From positions 1 to 49,288 of the IMG/VR virus record IMGVR_UViG_3300045282_000095: DNA of 49,288 nt; one strand, given 5' to 3'. The translations under genes and the position numbers were made by a program. Below are positions 39,111-44,748 of the stretch, piece after piece (position 1 is the stretch's first letter; every line of letters begins with the position of its first letter). The notes below the pieces were generated by a model. It did no database searches and was not told the DNA's origin. It was given only the letters and a program-made list of their open reading frames with translations. This DNA comes from a virus.

Positions 39111-39317
39111 CTAGCGCTTGCGTGGAATGCTGCCGCTGATAGCGGCCTCGACTAGGCTGCGCAGCGTTGCCTTGTCGCCTGCTGGTGTGAGGCCATTGCG
39201 TTGCAGGCGATGCAACTTAGCCTTCTGGCGTGCGATGTGGAGGCGCAGGAATGGCCGCATGCCATTTGCAGCTTGTTCGAATGGAATTGCCGAGAATGAG
39301 CCGCGCAGCCGTTGCAT
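39111..39317 (-). CDS. Small basic helical protein at the head of the late operon (68 aa)
   Basis: The product begins MQRLRGSFSAIPFEQAANGM and is Arg/Leu-rich (FLRLHIARQKAKLHRLQRNG), ending EAAISGSIPRKR. This could be a nucleic-acid-binding protein. ATG at 39317 follows the second copy of the duplicated leader rather than a clear SD. No family is recognised. Confidence 0.5.
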   Translation of the reverse strand: MQRLRGSFSAIPFEQAANGMRPFLRLHIARQKAKLHRLQRNGLTPAGDKATLRSLVEAAISGSIPRKR

Positions 39318-39336
39318 GGTGTAAGGCCTGTCATAA

Positions 39337-39380
39337 GCAGCACATGAGCCAGCGTAGGCTACGCTAGACTAGGCTTGCCG
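39337..39380 (-). repeat. Leader repeat, copy 2, with AGCGTAG-G-CTACGCT dyad
   Basis: Same segment as 39071-39110: AGCAGCACATGAGCC(A)GCGTA on the plus strand, and CTAGACTAGGCTTGCC at the other end. Here the dyad is AGCGTAG G CTACGCT (39351-39365). It lies about 20 bp upstream of the first late gene. Confidence 0.6.
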
Positions 39381-39460
39381 CGCGTTAGCTCAGACTGCTC
39401 GCGCGACACCACAGATTTAGTTTCAGGTCAAGTTTTGGCTGATATCAATGGCTTGGCGAT

Positions 39461-39477
39461 ATGTTACATTGTAACAT
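39461..39477. promoter_or_regulatory. Perfect palindrome ATGTTACA-T-TGTAACAT (operator candidate)
   Basis: Eight-base arms around one central base. The half-site GTAACAT recurs at 39521-39527, inside the region just upstream of the plus-strand promoter. This suggests a dimeric regulator site controlling the 39613 operon or the late operon. Confidence 0.6.
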
Positions 39478-39533
39478 TTCGGCATTTGTTCTGCGCCGCG
39501 ATACACACGATACAATTATGGTAACATGACCTG

Positions 39534-39562
39534 TTGACATTAGTGGCATGTTGGCATTACAT
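39534..39562 (+). promoter_or_regulatory. Sigma70-type promoter for the 39613 operon
   Basis: TTGACA at 39534-39539, a 17-base spacer, then TTACAT at 39557-39562. The start codon of the first gene is 50 nt downstream. Confidence 0.6.
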
Positions 39563-39612
39563 TGCGATTGTCGCTGCAGCAATGGCGACCAGCAACCGAA
39601 AGGACTAGCATC

Positions 39613-39945
39613 ATGAGATACAGTAAACGCTACAGCAAGCCGACACCGCGCGACATGGTGATCAAGTACGCCGGAGCTTGCGTCTGTTGCGGTGGCAACA
39701 TTCCGGCAGGGGCATGGGCTACCTATTACCCTGCAGGCACAATCGGCAGCCGCAACATCGGCGCAATCGGTCACGTCGGTGGCTTGGAAGGCACCTCGCA
39801 AGTTTGCTACGTCGAGACGTGCAAGGCAATGAAGGCCAAGGGTGAGGCGTCAACGCTGTATCCCGACGCTGGCCGCGATCCCGGTTTCGTGGACCTGGAC
39901 CGCATGTATGAGGACCAATGTAGCGAAATCACCCGCGAGCGTTGA
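39613..39945 (+). CDS. Zinc-ribbon-like phage protein (110 aa)
   Basis: ATG at 39613 follows GAAAGGACTAGCATC. The product has YAGACVCCGGNIPAGAWATY near residue 20 and HVGGLEGTSQVCYVETCKAM near residue 57. The CxCCGxxIPxGxxAxYYP pattern followed by a distal Cys pair is a common small phage zinc-ribbon-like fold. It is first in its operon, just behind a good promoter. Function is unknown. Confidence 0.72.
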   Translation: MRYSKRYSKPTPRDMVIKYAGACVCCGGNIPAGAWATYYPAGTIGSRNIGAIGHVGGLEGTSQVCYVETCKAMKAKGEASTLYPDAGRDPGFVDLDRMYEDQCSEITRER

Positions 39946-40036
39946 TTGCAGCCCATGGCGTGGCCTTGCGCTACGCCATGAACGGCAATCATGCCGAGCT
40001 CCGCAGCAACGTAGCTTCACAGCAAAGGACAAGACC

Positions 40037-40414
40037 ATGACACTCCATGCGCAAGAGAATGCCAAAGGCTGGCTAGCCTCGATCGAGGAAATGCTAGCCG
40101 CTTTGACTGAGGCGAGCACGAATAACACTGCTTATGAAGCAGCCGAACAGGCAATCCACGAAAGCATACTTTCGGTGCTGGTGCGTGACGGCTGGCATGA
40201 GCCCGGCAAGTCTTGCGAGGATGGGCCGGACGAATACGAGATACTGCTGACCACGGGTGGCCCCGCGCTGCGCATTTGGGGCAAGATTAACGACCATGGT
40301 GAGCCCGGTACTGCCGAGCTCCAGTATCAGGATTGGGGCACGCTTTGGACGCGCTATCCTGCGCGGGAAGTGACGCTGCTTTCATTCGCGCAATGCTTCT
40401 GGTTTGGGGAGTGA
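40037..40414 (+). CDS. Conserved phage protein of unknown function (125 aa)
   Basis: ATG at 40037 follows AGCAAAGGACAAGACC. The product has an N-terminal helix (GWLASIEEMLAALTEASTNN) and a middle part LSVLVRDGWHEPG. It ends with EYEILLTTGGPALRIWGKIN and AELQYQDWGTLWTRYPA, closing on FAQCFWFGE. The pattern LTTGGPAxRIxG...ELQYQDWxTxW recurs in phages of many proteobacteria, but no function is known to me. The 91-nt gap before it holds no gene I can support. Confidence 0.75.
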   Translation: MTLHAQENAKGWLASIEEMLAALTEASTNNTAYEAAEQAIHESILSVLVRDGWHEPGKSCEDGPDEYEILLTTGGPALRIWGKINDHGEPGTAELQYQDWGTLWTRYPAREVTLLSFAQCFWFGE

Positions 40415-40420
40415 TGCGCC

Positions 40421-40516
40421 ATGAAAGCCAACCGCCAGATCCTGCTCGGCTACATGCTGCTGTGGCTGTCAACCGGCATGGTGCTCGCCGCAACGCTCGG
40501 CATGGTGCGGCCATGA
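40421..40516 (+). CDS. Small membrane peptide (31 aa)
   Basis: ATG at 40421; its TGA overlaps the next ATG (ATGA). The product MKANRQILLGYMLLWLSTGM continues into VLAATLGMV, one basic-start hydrophobic helix. Likely a single-pass membrane peptide. Confidence 0.5.
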   Translation: MKANRQILLGYMLLWLSTGMVLAATLGMVRP

Positions 40517-40683
40517 CGCAACAGCAAGCCAGCGCACTGTTGCCAACCGACGCAGTGTGGTCGTGCTCATTCGGCTATCCGGGTGAGGAGCGATACAGCG
40601 AATACTGGCGCGGCTTTTTGGGTTGCTGCTATGTCATCGAAAAGAATGGCCAAGATTGGTCATTCCGTGTGGTGCAATCATGA
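40513..40683 (+). CDS. Small protein of unknown function (56 aa)
   Basis: ATG at 40513 is set by the ATGA overlap. The product begins MTQQQASALLPTDAVWSCSF and has aromatic stretches (YSEYWRGFLGCCYVIEKNGQ). It contains three Cys and no membrane helix. The stop overlaps the next start. The family is unknown. Confidence 0.6.
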   Translation: MTQQQASALLPTDAVWSCSFGYPGEERYSEYWRGFLGCCYVIEKNGQDWSFRVVQS

Positions 40684-40955
40684 AAAGCACCCTACGCCAT
40701 GACTTCGTGGACCGCATGGCTGCGGCGCGCGATGCCGCAGCCAATGAGCGGCACCTCGACAAGCACGGTGGAGGTTCCACCGTGCAGGTCTATGCCACGA
40801 CTTCGCACATGCTGCACAAGCTCGGCCGCATCGATGCTGACAACTTCGATCGCTGGCTTGTGGAGGTGCAAGCCCGCGTGACTGAGATCATCGAGCAGTC
40901 ACGCTTCGATACCTATGCCCAGCGCGATGGCTGGGCAGACCTGATCCCGTTTTGA
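40680..40955 (+). CDS. Helical protein of unknown function (91 aa)
   Basis: ATG at 40680 forms an ATGA with the previous gene. The product begins MKSTLRHDFVDRMAAARDAA and is charged and helical throughout (RIDADNFDRWLVEVQARVTE), ending WADLIPF. No motif I can name. It belongs to the tightly coupled 40421-41702 series. Confidence 0.62.
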   Translation: MKSTLRHDFVDRMAAARDAAANERHLDKHGGGSTVQVYATTSHMLHKLGRIDADNFDRWLVEVQARVTEIIEQSRFDTYAQRDGWADLIPF

Positions 40956-40967
40956 TAGGAGGCACCA

Positions 40968-41141
40968 ATGGCACGACATGAGAGCGAAATGCATCGCCAC
41001 CGCCGCGAGCTCTGGCAGACGCTGCAAGCCACAGCAGATTGGTTGCACGATGCGATCAATTTTGTGGACCTGGACACTGCGGCTGAATACCGCGAGCAGT
41101 TAGAAAAAGCTCGCGATTGTCTCAAAAGGATCAAGCCATGA
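40968..41141 (+). CDS. Small helical protein (57 aa)
   Basis: ATG at 40968 follows GATAGGAGGCACCA, a strong SD. The product begins MARHESEMHRHRRELWQTLQ and is highly charged with helical periodicity (AEYREQLEKARDCLKRIKP). Its stop overlaps the HTH gene at 41138. No known family. Confidence 0.6.
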   Translation: MARHESEMHRHRRELWQTLQATADWLHDAINFVDLDTAAEYREQLEKARDCLKRIKP

Positions 41142-41368
41142 TCCTAAAGCTGTTCAATCCCAAGGATTTTGGTCGACAGCTTCGATCTATTTTGCTGCAC
41201 AACGCTATTGGCGTGCGTGAAGCAGCAAAGATAGTCGGAGTATCACCGGCCACAATCAGCAGAGTATGCAGAGGCCGGCCGCCTTCCGTCGAAGTCTACC
41301 TGAGAATTGAGCGATGGATTGGCTGGGTGGCCCAAGATGCTGATCCGCGAAAATGGAGAACACCATGA
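41138..41368 (+). CDS. HTH DNA-binding protein (76 aa)
   Basis: ATG at 41138 overlaps the previous stop. After a hydrophobic start (MILKLFNPKDFGRQLRSILL), residues 28-56 (VREAAKIVGVSPATISRVCR, then PPSVEVYLRIERWI) form a Cro/Xre-type HTH with a recognition helix around SPATISRV. It is probably a small transcription regulator, possibly binding the palindrome upstream of this operon, which is inference. Confidence 0.7.
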   Translation: MILKLFNPKDFGRQLRSILLHNAIGVREAAKIVGVSPATISRVCRGRPPSVEVYLRIERWIGWVAQDADPRKWRTP

Positions 41369-41499
41369 TTCTCCCCCTGCCAGGCCAGCTCGACTTGCCC
41401 GCGTGCGAGCATGAGCCGAGCAAGCTGCTGCTGCAACGGTTCAGCGACGACGCTGCGCAGATCGATCTCGAAACCCTGATACGAAAGGCAAAGCCATGA
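41365..41499 (+). CDS. Small protein of unknown function (44 aa)
   Basis: ATG at 41365 and TGA at 41497-41499 form ATGA overlaps with both neighbours. The product begins MILPLPGQLDLPACEHEPSK and ends ETLIRKAKP. Coupling is the main support. No motif. Confidence 0.5.
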   Translation: MILPLPGQLDLPACEHEPSKLLLQRFSDDAAQIDLETLIRKAKP

Positions 41500-41702
41500 A
41501 AGAAACAGCAAACCAAAGTGCGGCTCTGAAACAGCAATTCAAGACGCATTTCCGCGAACACGGCTACTGCTACATTGCCGAGCTTCCAGCAACACTGGCG
41601 ACCGAGGCTAGGGCGTTTGAGCTTGAATGGGCAGAGGCTTGTCAAGAATGGGAAACCTCTGCCCAAGAACAGGCAGAATTGTCCATCTCCCGGCAGCCAT
41701 GA
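41496..41702 (+). CDS. Helical protein of unknown function (68 aa)
   Basis: The product begins MKETANQSAALKQQFKTHFR and is Glu/Ala-rich and helical (EARAFELEWAEACQEWETSA). SD is GAAAGGCAAAGCC. The ATGA overlap at both ends supports translation. Unknown function. Confidence 0.55.
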   Translation: MKETANQSAALKQQFKTHFREHGYCYIAELPATLATEARAFELEWAEACQEWETSAQEQAELSISRQP

Positions 41703-41800
41703 CAACAAAGTGGGGCGGCGGCAGCAACCGCCGCCCCTGCCACGGCGGCCCAGCAGGGCCGAAAGGACTAAGGCCCCGGGAGGCACGCCATGACCGCTAA
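41699..41800 (+). CDS. Possible ORF (33 aa), doubtful
   Basis: Starts in an ATGA overlap and runs into the next gene. The product is Gly/Arg/Pro-rich (WGGGSNRRPCHGGPAGPKGL) and looks non-structural. The SD for 41790 (CGGGAGGCACGCC) lies within it. Likely leader sequence. Confidence 0.2.
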   Translation: MTTKWGGGSNRRPCHGGPAGPKGLRPREARHDR

Positions 41801-42020
41801 GCCTAGCAAATCCAAGGACGACGACAAGCCCGTCATGTGGGCGAGCGACTACCGCGCCGCTTTGGCCGAGCTCGGCCTGTCGCCTTATGCCGCGGCCCCG
41901 CTGCTGGGCGTATCGATCCGGCAAAGCCACCGCTACGCTGCGGGCGAGCAGGCCGTGGCGCCGCCGGTGGCGCTGCTGCTGCGGATGTACCTCGCACACG
42001 GGCTGCCGAAATCTCCGTAA
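41790..42020 (+). CDS. HTH DNA-binding protein (76 aa)
   Basis: ATG at 41790 with GGGAGGCACGCC upstream. Residues 20-66 hold a helix-turn-helix (LAELGLSPYAAAPLLGVSIR, QSHRYAAGEQAVAPPVALLL). The AAxLLGVSxRQxxRYAAGxxxVxxPVAxLLRMY pattern is frequent in small regulators of alphaproteobacterial phages. It overlaps the C-terminal part of the opposite-strand gene (to 41833) by 188 bp. Confidence 0.74.
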   Translation: MTAKPSKSKDDDKPVMWASDYRAALAELGLSPYAAAPLLGVSIRQSHRYAAGEQAVAPPVALLLRMYLAHGLPKSP

Positions 42021-42462
42021 TGTGCGGCTTGTGCCAGCGTTTGCGATTCATCATACGAGCATGTGCCGATCGCTGTTTTGCCGTCATGCTGGCCATGCGC
42101 TTCCTTCCCCCATTGCGCTGCCGACGCTTCAATTCACGGCGCGAAAACGTGAACTCCAATGTGGTACCTAGGACCGTCACCGCCTTGCGTTTATCTGATC
42201 GCGCACGCAGTGTTGCAAGGGCCTGCTCGTCCTCGATTGCGACCAGCGCCAGGCCGAGCGCCGGCAGCATGAATCCGAGCGTTTCATCGCTCAACCGTTT
42301 CATCGGCTTGGGGCAAAGCAGCTTGGCGGCGTAGCCGGCCGGCAGCCGCGCCAGACGGTCGAGCGAGGCACGGGTGAGCTCGAGCTCGTCACAGCGCGCG
42401 CGCATGAGCTGGTGCAGATCGGCGTAGCAAGCGATCTCGCCCAGGATGCGCGGCTCAGTCAT
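41833..42462 (-). CDS. Regulator-like protein (209 aa; true end uncertain)
   Basis: ATG at 42462 overlaps the upstream stop. Residues 1-100 (ADLHQLMRARCDELELTRAS, LPAGYAAKLLCPKPMKRLSD, GLALVAIEDEQALATLR) match a phage protein family with an Xre-like fold. A basic segment follows (KRMASMTAKQRSAHARMMN). Relatives usually end soon after this point. Here the frame continues antisense through the HTH gene at 41790-42020, giving a Pro/Ala/Arg tail. A recent stop loss or convergent overlap is likely. Confidence 0.65.
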   Translation of the reverse strand: MTEPRILGEIACYADLHQLMRARCDELELTRASLDRLARLPAGYAAKLLCPKPMKRLSDETLGFMLPALGLALVAIEDEQALATLRARSDKRKAVTVLGTTLEFTFSRRELKRRQRNGGRKRMASMTAKQRSAHARMMNRKRWHKPHITEISAARVRGTSAAAAPPAAPRPARPQRSGGFAGSIRPAAGPRHKATGRARPKRRGSRSPT

Positions 42463-42683
42463 GTCGTTGGGTCTTCTGGTAAAGGAAGCCAATATCTCGG
42501 ATCAACGACATATCCGCCGTTGATCACCCAGGCCCCCTCCGTTGCTGCTCTCGGGCGCCGCTGATCATAGGGCCAATGATCAAACCATGCGCCGACATTC
42601 CAGCGCCCATGCCAAAGCAAGAGGTCTTTTGCATTCTCCCGCTTGGCAGTGGCTATAGGGCCGGCCTTCATGGTTTGCTCCAT
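42459..42683 (-). CDS. Protein of unknown function (74 aa)
   Basis: The product begins MEQTMKAGPIATAKRENAKD, with an alternative start three residues on. It has an aromatic core (LLLWHGRWNVGAWFDHWPYD) and ends VDPRYWLPLPEDPTT. Its stop overlaps the regulator gene. Family unknown. Confidence 0.58.
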   Translation of the reverse strand: MEQTMKAGPIATAKRENAKDLLLWHGRWNVGAWFDHWPYDQRRPRAATEGAWVINGGYVVDPRYWLPLPEDPTT

Positions 42684-42688
42684 CTCTG

Positions 42689-43144
42689 CTAGACGCCAAG
42701 CACCCGCTCGCGCTCCAGCCACAGCCGGCTCACCCAGATGCCGCGCGACTTCTTGAGGTACTCGCGCGGATCGGTGTCGACCTCCGCCGCCCGCGCCAGC
42801 ATGGCCTGGTACTGCGGACTGTCAGCCGGCACCCACACATTGGCCCAGGTCAGCGCCCGCGGCCGCTCGCAGCTGCGCCGCTCCGGCGGGAACTGCCGCG
42901 GTCCGAATGTGCGGTCCGGGGCTGCCATCGGCTGATCATCCCAGCGCCCAGCATTGAGCCATGTGGCCGGATGCGGGATGTATTGCGGCTCGGTATTTTG
43001 ACACCGCGCGGCGAATTTTTTTGCGCCTTCCCTGATCTGATCAATGGTGGCTAGTTTCATTGCCTTGCCGTAGGATTTCTCCGCATCAATCTTGCCAACC
43101 TTGCGGGGGTAGAGCTCCCAAAATTCGTCGAATGCGATGCCCAT
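42689..43144 (-). CDS. Replication / helicase-loader-like protein (151 aa)
   Basis: The N-terminus carries FDEFWELYPRKVGKIDAEKS, then ATIDQIREGAKKFAARCQNT and PQYIPHPATWLNAGRWDDQP. This is the typical domain of phage replication proteins that recruit the host helicase (lambda P/DnaT-like C-terminal domain). The common larger versions have an N-terminal HTH; here the domain stands nearly alone with a 60-residue tail (EYLKKSRGIWVSRLWLERER). It is the only replication-initiation candidate in the window. Confidence 0.76.
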   Translation of the reverse strand: MGIAFDEFWELYPRKVGKIDAEKSYGKAMKLATIDQIREGAKKFAARCQNTEPQYIPHPATWLNAGRWDDQPMAAPDRTFGPRQFPPERRSCERPRALTWANVWVPADSPQYQAMLARAAEVDTDPREYLKKSRGIWVSRLWLERERVLGV

Positions 43145-43147
43145 AAG

Positions 43148-43333
43148 CTATCTCCCTATGGGTCGGCCTTTCACAAGAGTGATCAGCTTGCGCTTGCCGC
43201 GTTTTTTTTCGCGACGGCCTTCGACGATAAATCCTCGGCTTCCAAGCGTTCGTTGCATCGACCATGTTTGCAGATCGCGAGCGCCTTCTGCCTCACCGGG
43301 TGGGCATTTTGTGACCTTGACCTCGTTGTTCAT
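43148..43333 (-). CDS. Small basic protein (61 aa)
   Basis: ATG at 43333 follows TTGGGAGAAATC and overlaps the upstream stop (ATGA). The product begins MNNEVKVTKCPPGEAEGARD and ends in a Lys/Arg-rich tract (EGRREKKRGKRKLITLVKGR), suggesting nucleic-acid binding. The family is not recognised. Confidence 0.6.
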   Translation of the reverse strand: MNNEVKVTKCPPGEAEGARDLQTWSMQRTLGSRGFIVEGRREKKRGKRKLITLVKGRPIGR

Positions 43334-43821
43334 GATTTCTCCCAAAATTGTTTCCATAGCTGCTCACCGCAAAGCCCGGCTCCCAGAGGAGCCACTGCGG
43401 TGATGGGGCGTCCAATAGCGCAAATCCCCTGGGATACCCGTTGACGGTGGGTCATTCCGGCCCGGCCCACCGATCTGCCCCGGTGGTGGCTACGCAACAA
43501 TTCAGATGCCTTTAATTGTCCCAGGTTACTGGCGGCCCTTTGGACAGGGTGACGCCACGGCCGGCGAGCAAGAGAACCGCGCGCTTCTGCCCTGGGACAC
43601 GCCCAGGCCCGTGCAAATGAGCTGCTACCGCTTGGGAGGGCGTTGCGCGCGATGTGAATATCAATTACATCGCGGGGTAACGGTCGGGGCTTTAGCGCAG
43701 CAGCGGCCCCAATCAGCAGCGGCACCGTTTGCGCGGTGGCCGCTGCACCTATTTTCACGACGAGGTGGGCACGCGATAGAGCGGAGCTCTGGCACCCGCA
43801 GCCTCTGCCGATTGGACGCAT
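43330..43821 (-). CDS. Putative protein of unknown function (163 aa), start set by motif spacing
   Basis: The frame starts at ATG 43821, 29 nt after a GGTGCGTTGC element, and ends in an ATGA with the next gene. An inner ATG at 43454 gives a 41-residue product (MTHRQRVSQGICAIGRPITA, then VAPLGAGLCGEQLWKQFWEK) that may be the only real part. The longer region is Ala/Arg/Pro-rich and a competing plus-strand frame exists (43506-43892), so confidence is low. Two nested inverted repeats (43364-43403) lie within it. Confidence 0.4.
   Translation of the reverse strand: MRPIGRGCGCQSSALSRAHLVVKIGAAATAQTVPLLIGAAAALKPRPLPRDVIDIHIARNALPSGSSSFARAWACPRAEARGSLARRPWRHPVQRAASNLGQLKASELLRSHHRGRSVGRAGMTHRQRVSQGICAIGRPITAVAPLGAGLCGEQLWKQFWEKS
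43364..43403 (-). repeat. Nested inverted repeats (two stacked stems)
   Basis: TCACCGCA (43364-43371) pairs with TGCGGTGA (43396-43403), and inside it GGCTCC (43378-43383) pairs with GGAGCC (43388-43393). It is compact enough for a stable RNA hairpin 30-70 nt upstream of the 43333 start, though it lies in possible coding sequence. Confidence 0.45.
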
Positions 43822-43823
43822 CG

Positions 43824-44288
43824 TTAGCTCGTGACATTTTGTTCAACAGGGCAACGCACCGATCGGGCCTGCTCCTGCCGCCCGTCGATTGACTGGAACC
43901 GGGTGAACCGCGGCGGCGTGTGGCCCTCATGCACCGTCAGGCCGGCAGCTGCGCCGACTGTGGAGCTCAGCGCGACCATGTCCGAGCCCGTATGCCGCAT
44001 GTGCAGGACGGTATTAGGCGCCACGCCATCGGCCAGCAGGACGCGCGCGCCTGCTAGCAGGGGCGTCCAGGAACGGCAGAGGTGCTTTGCACCCAGGAAG
44101 GCATCAAACTGCGCCGGCCCCGGGTGCGCGCGCGTTGGCGATGGCGGCGCCGGCGCCACCGTGATGACGAGGCCCCCGTCGCAGGAATCGAACCCGCTGT
44201 TCAGCACACAGGCGCGCTGCGGGCGGCCGGCCTGGCCCATAGTGCAAGCGCCTGCGAGTTTGCTTTGCTCCAGCACGGGGATAGTCAT
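43824..44288 (-). CDS. Rhizobiales-type phage protein of unknown function (154 aa)
   Basis: ATG at 44288 overlaps the upstream stop. Residues about 60-125 (AQFDAFLGAKHLCRSWTPLL, AGARVLLADGVAPNTVLHMR, HTGSDMVALSSTVGAAAGLT) match a pattern common in Bradyrhizobium/Rhodopseudomonas genomes and phages, close to FDAxLxxRxLCxSxTPxxxAARxLLxxG. Members have no known function. The C-terminal tail (QARSVRCPVEQNVTS) crosses a GGTGCGTTGC element and may be a read-through extension. Confidence 0.66.
   Translation of the reverse strand: MTIPVLEQSKLAGACTMGQAGRPQRACVLNSGFDSCDGGLVITVAPAPPSPTRAHPGPAQFDAFLGAKHLCRSWTPLLAGARVLLADGVAPNTVLHMRHTGSDMVALSSTVGAAAGLTVHEGHTPPRFTRFQSIDGRQEQARSVRCPVEQNVTS
43851..43860 (-). 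promoter_or_regulatory. GGTGCGTTGC element near the end of the 43824 gene
   Basis: Exact 10-mer on the minus strand, within the last nine codons of the upstream frame. It lies 29 nt before ATG 43821. Confidence 0.55.
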
Positions 44289-44356
44289 GCCCACGTCCTC
44301 GGCCCGGGGTGCATGCTCGGATCGGGTGCTACCGTGATGACGAGCGGCCCGGTCAT
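44285..44356 (-). CDS. Possible 23-residue peptide, degenerate copy of a neighbouring segment
   Basis: ATG at 44356 and TGA at 44285-44287 both form ATGA overlaps. The peptide MTGPLVITVAPDPSMHPGP resembles GGLVITVAPAPPSPTRAHPG in the next gene, and the DNA ACCGTGATGACGAG is shared. It looks like a fragment of a tandem duplication that keeps its coupling signals. Confidence 0.35.
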   Translation of the reverse strand: MTGPLVITVAPDPSMHPGPRTWA

Positions 44357-44574
44357 TTGAAATCTCCAGACCAGCCAACATGATCAGGCTCAACTGGCCC
44401 GCATTTGCTGCATTCCACTTTTTGGAACTCGCAAATCCCGTCCCATCTTTCCTTCCACTGGATTTTCTCTGGCCATTTCATAAAGCGCGCGCAATTTGGA
44501 CAAAGGCGAACGAACGCAGGTCCATCCTCGCCGTTATCCTCGTCGTAGCAGATCAGTGGCGCGCTATCCGTCAC
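44353..44574 (-). CDS. Zinc-ribbon-like protein (73 aa), GTG start
   Basis: GTG at 44574 follows TGAGGAGCGTCGA. The product begins VTDSAPLICYDEDNGEDGPA and has two Cys pairs, FVRLCPNCARFMKW and FQKVECSKCGPVEPDHVGW. It probably binds zinc. It lies in a run of three zinc-binding-like genes. Function is unknown. Confidence 0.62.
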   Translation of the reverse strand: MTDSAPLICYDEDNGEDGPAFVRLCPNCARFMKWPEKIQWKERWDGICEFQKVECSKCGPVEPDHVGWSGDFK

Positions 44575-44584
44575 TCGACGCTCC

Positions 44585-44707
44585 TCAGATTTTCTCCGCA
44601 ACTTCGCCGGTGCCCTTGCACTCCGGGCACTGCTTCCGATCGGTCCGCGATCCGGTCGGCAGATGCCACTTGAGCCACCCTCTGCCACGGCAGGTCGGAC
44701 ACTTCAT
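44585..44707 (-). CDS. DnaJ-type zinc-finger-like protein (40 aa)
   Basis: ATG at 44707 has an excellent SD (CTAAAGGAGCGACTT). The product starts MKCPTCRGRGWLKWHLPTGS and ends KQCPECKGTGEVAEKI, two CxxCxGxG motifs as in the DnaJ Cys-rich domain. An alternative in-frame ATG at 44752 overlaps the GcrA stop (ATGA) and adds 15 residues. Many phages carry such isolated zinc modules of unknown role. Confidence 0.65.
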   Translation of the reverse strand: MKCPTCRGRGWLKWHLPTGSRTDRKQCPECKGTGEVAEKI

Positions 44708-44748
44708 AAGTCGCTCCTTTAGGCGCGCGCTATCCCATTTAGCCACGG

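Larger units (their letters stand above)
39381..39612. promoter_or_regulatory. Divergent regulatory region between the late and 39613 operons
   Basis: No gene is visible. The stretch is AT-richer than its surroundings and separates minus-strand terS-side genes from a plus-strand operon. It contains the palindrome at 39461 and the plus-strand promoter at 39534. On the minus strand, TTGACC near 39430 could be a -35 for the late operon, with weak -10 candidates. Confidence 0.55.

Noticed and set aside
43506-43892. Plus-strand frame of 128 codons as a gene
   Set aside because: It has a weak start context, runs into the opposite gene and shows no family pattern. The minus-strand frame has motif spacing and an overlap in its favour, though neither is certain.
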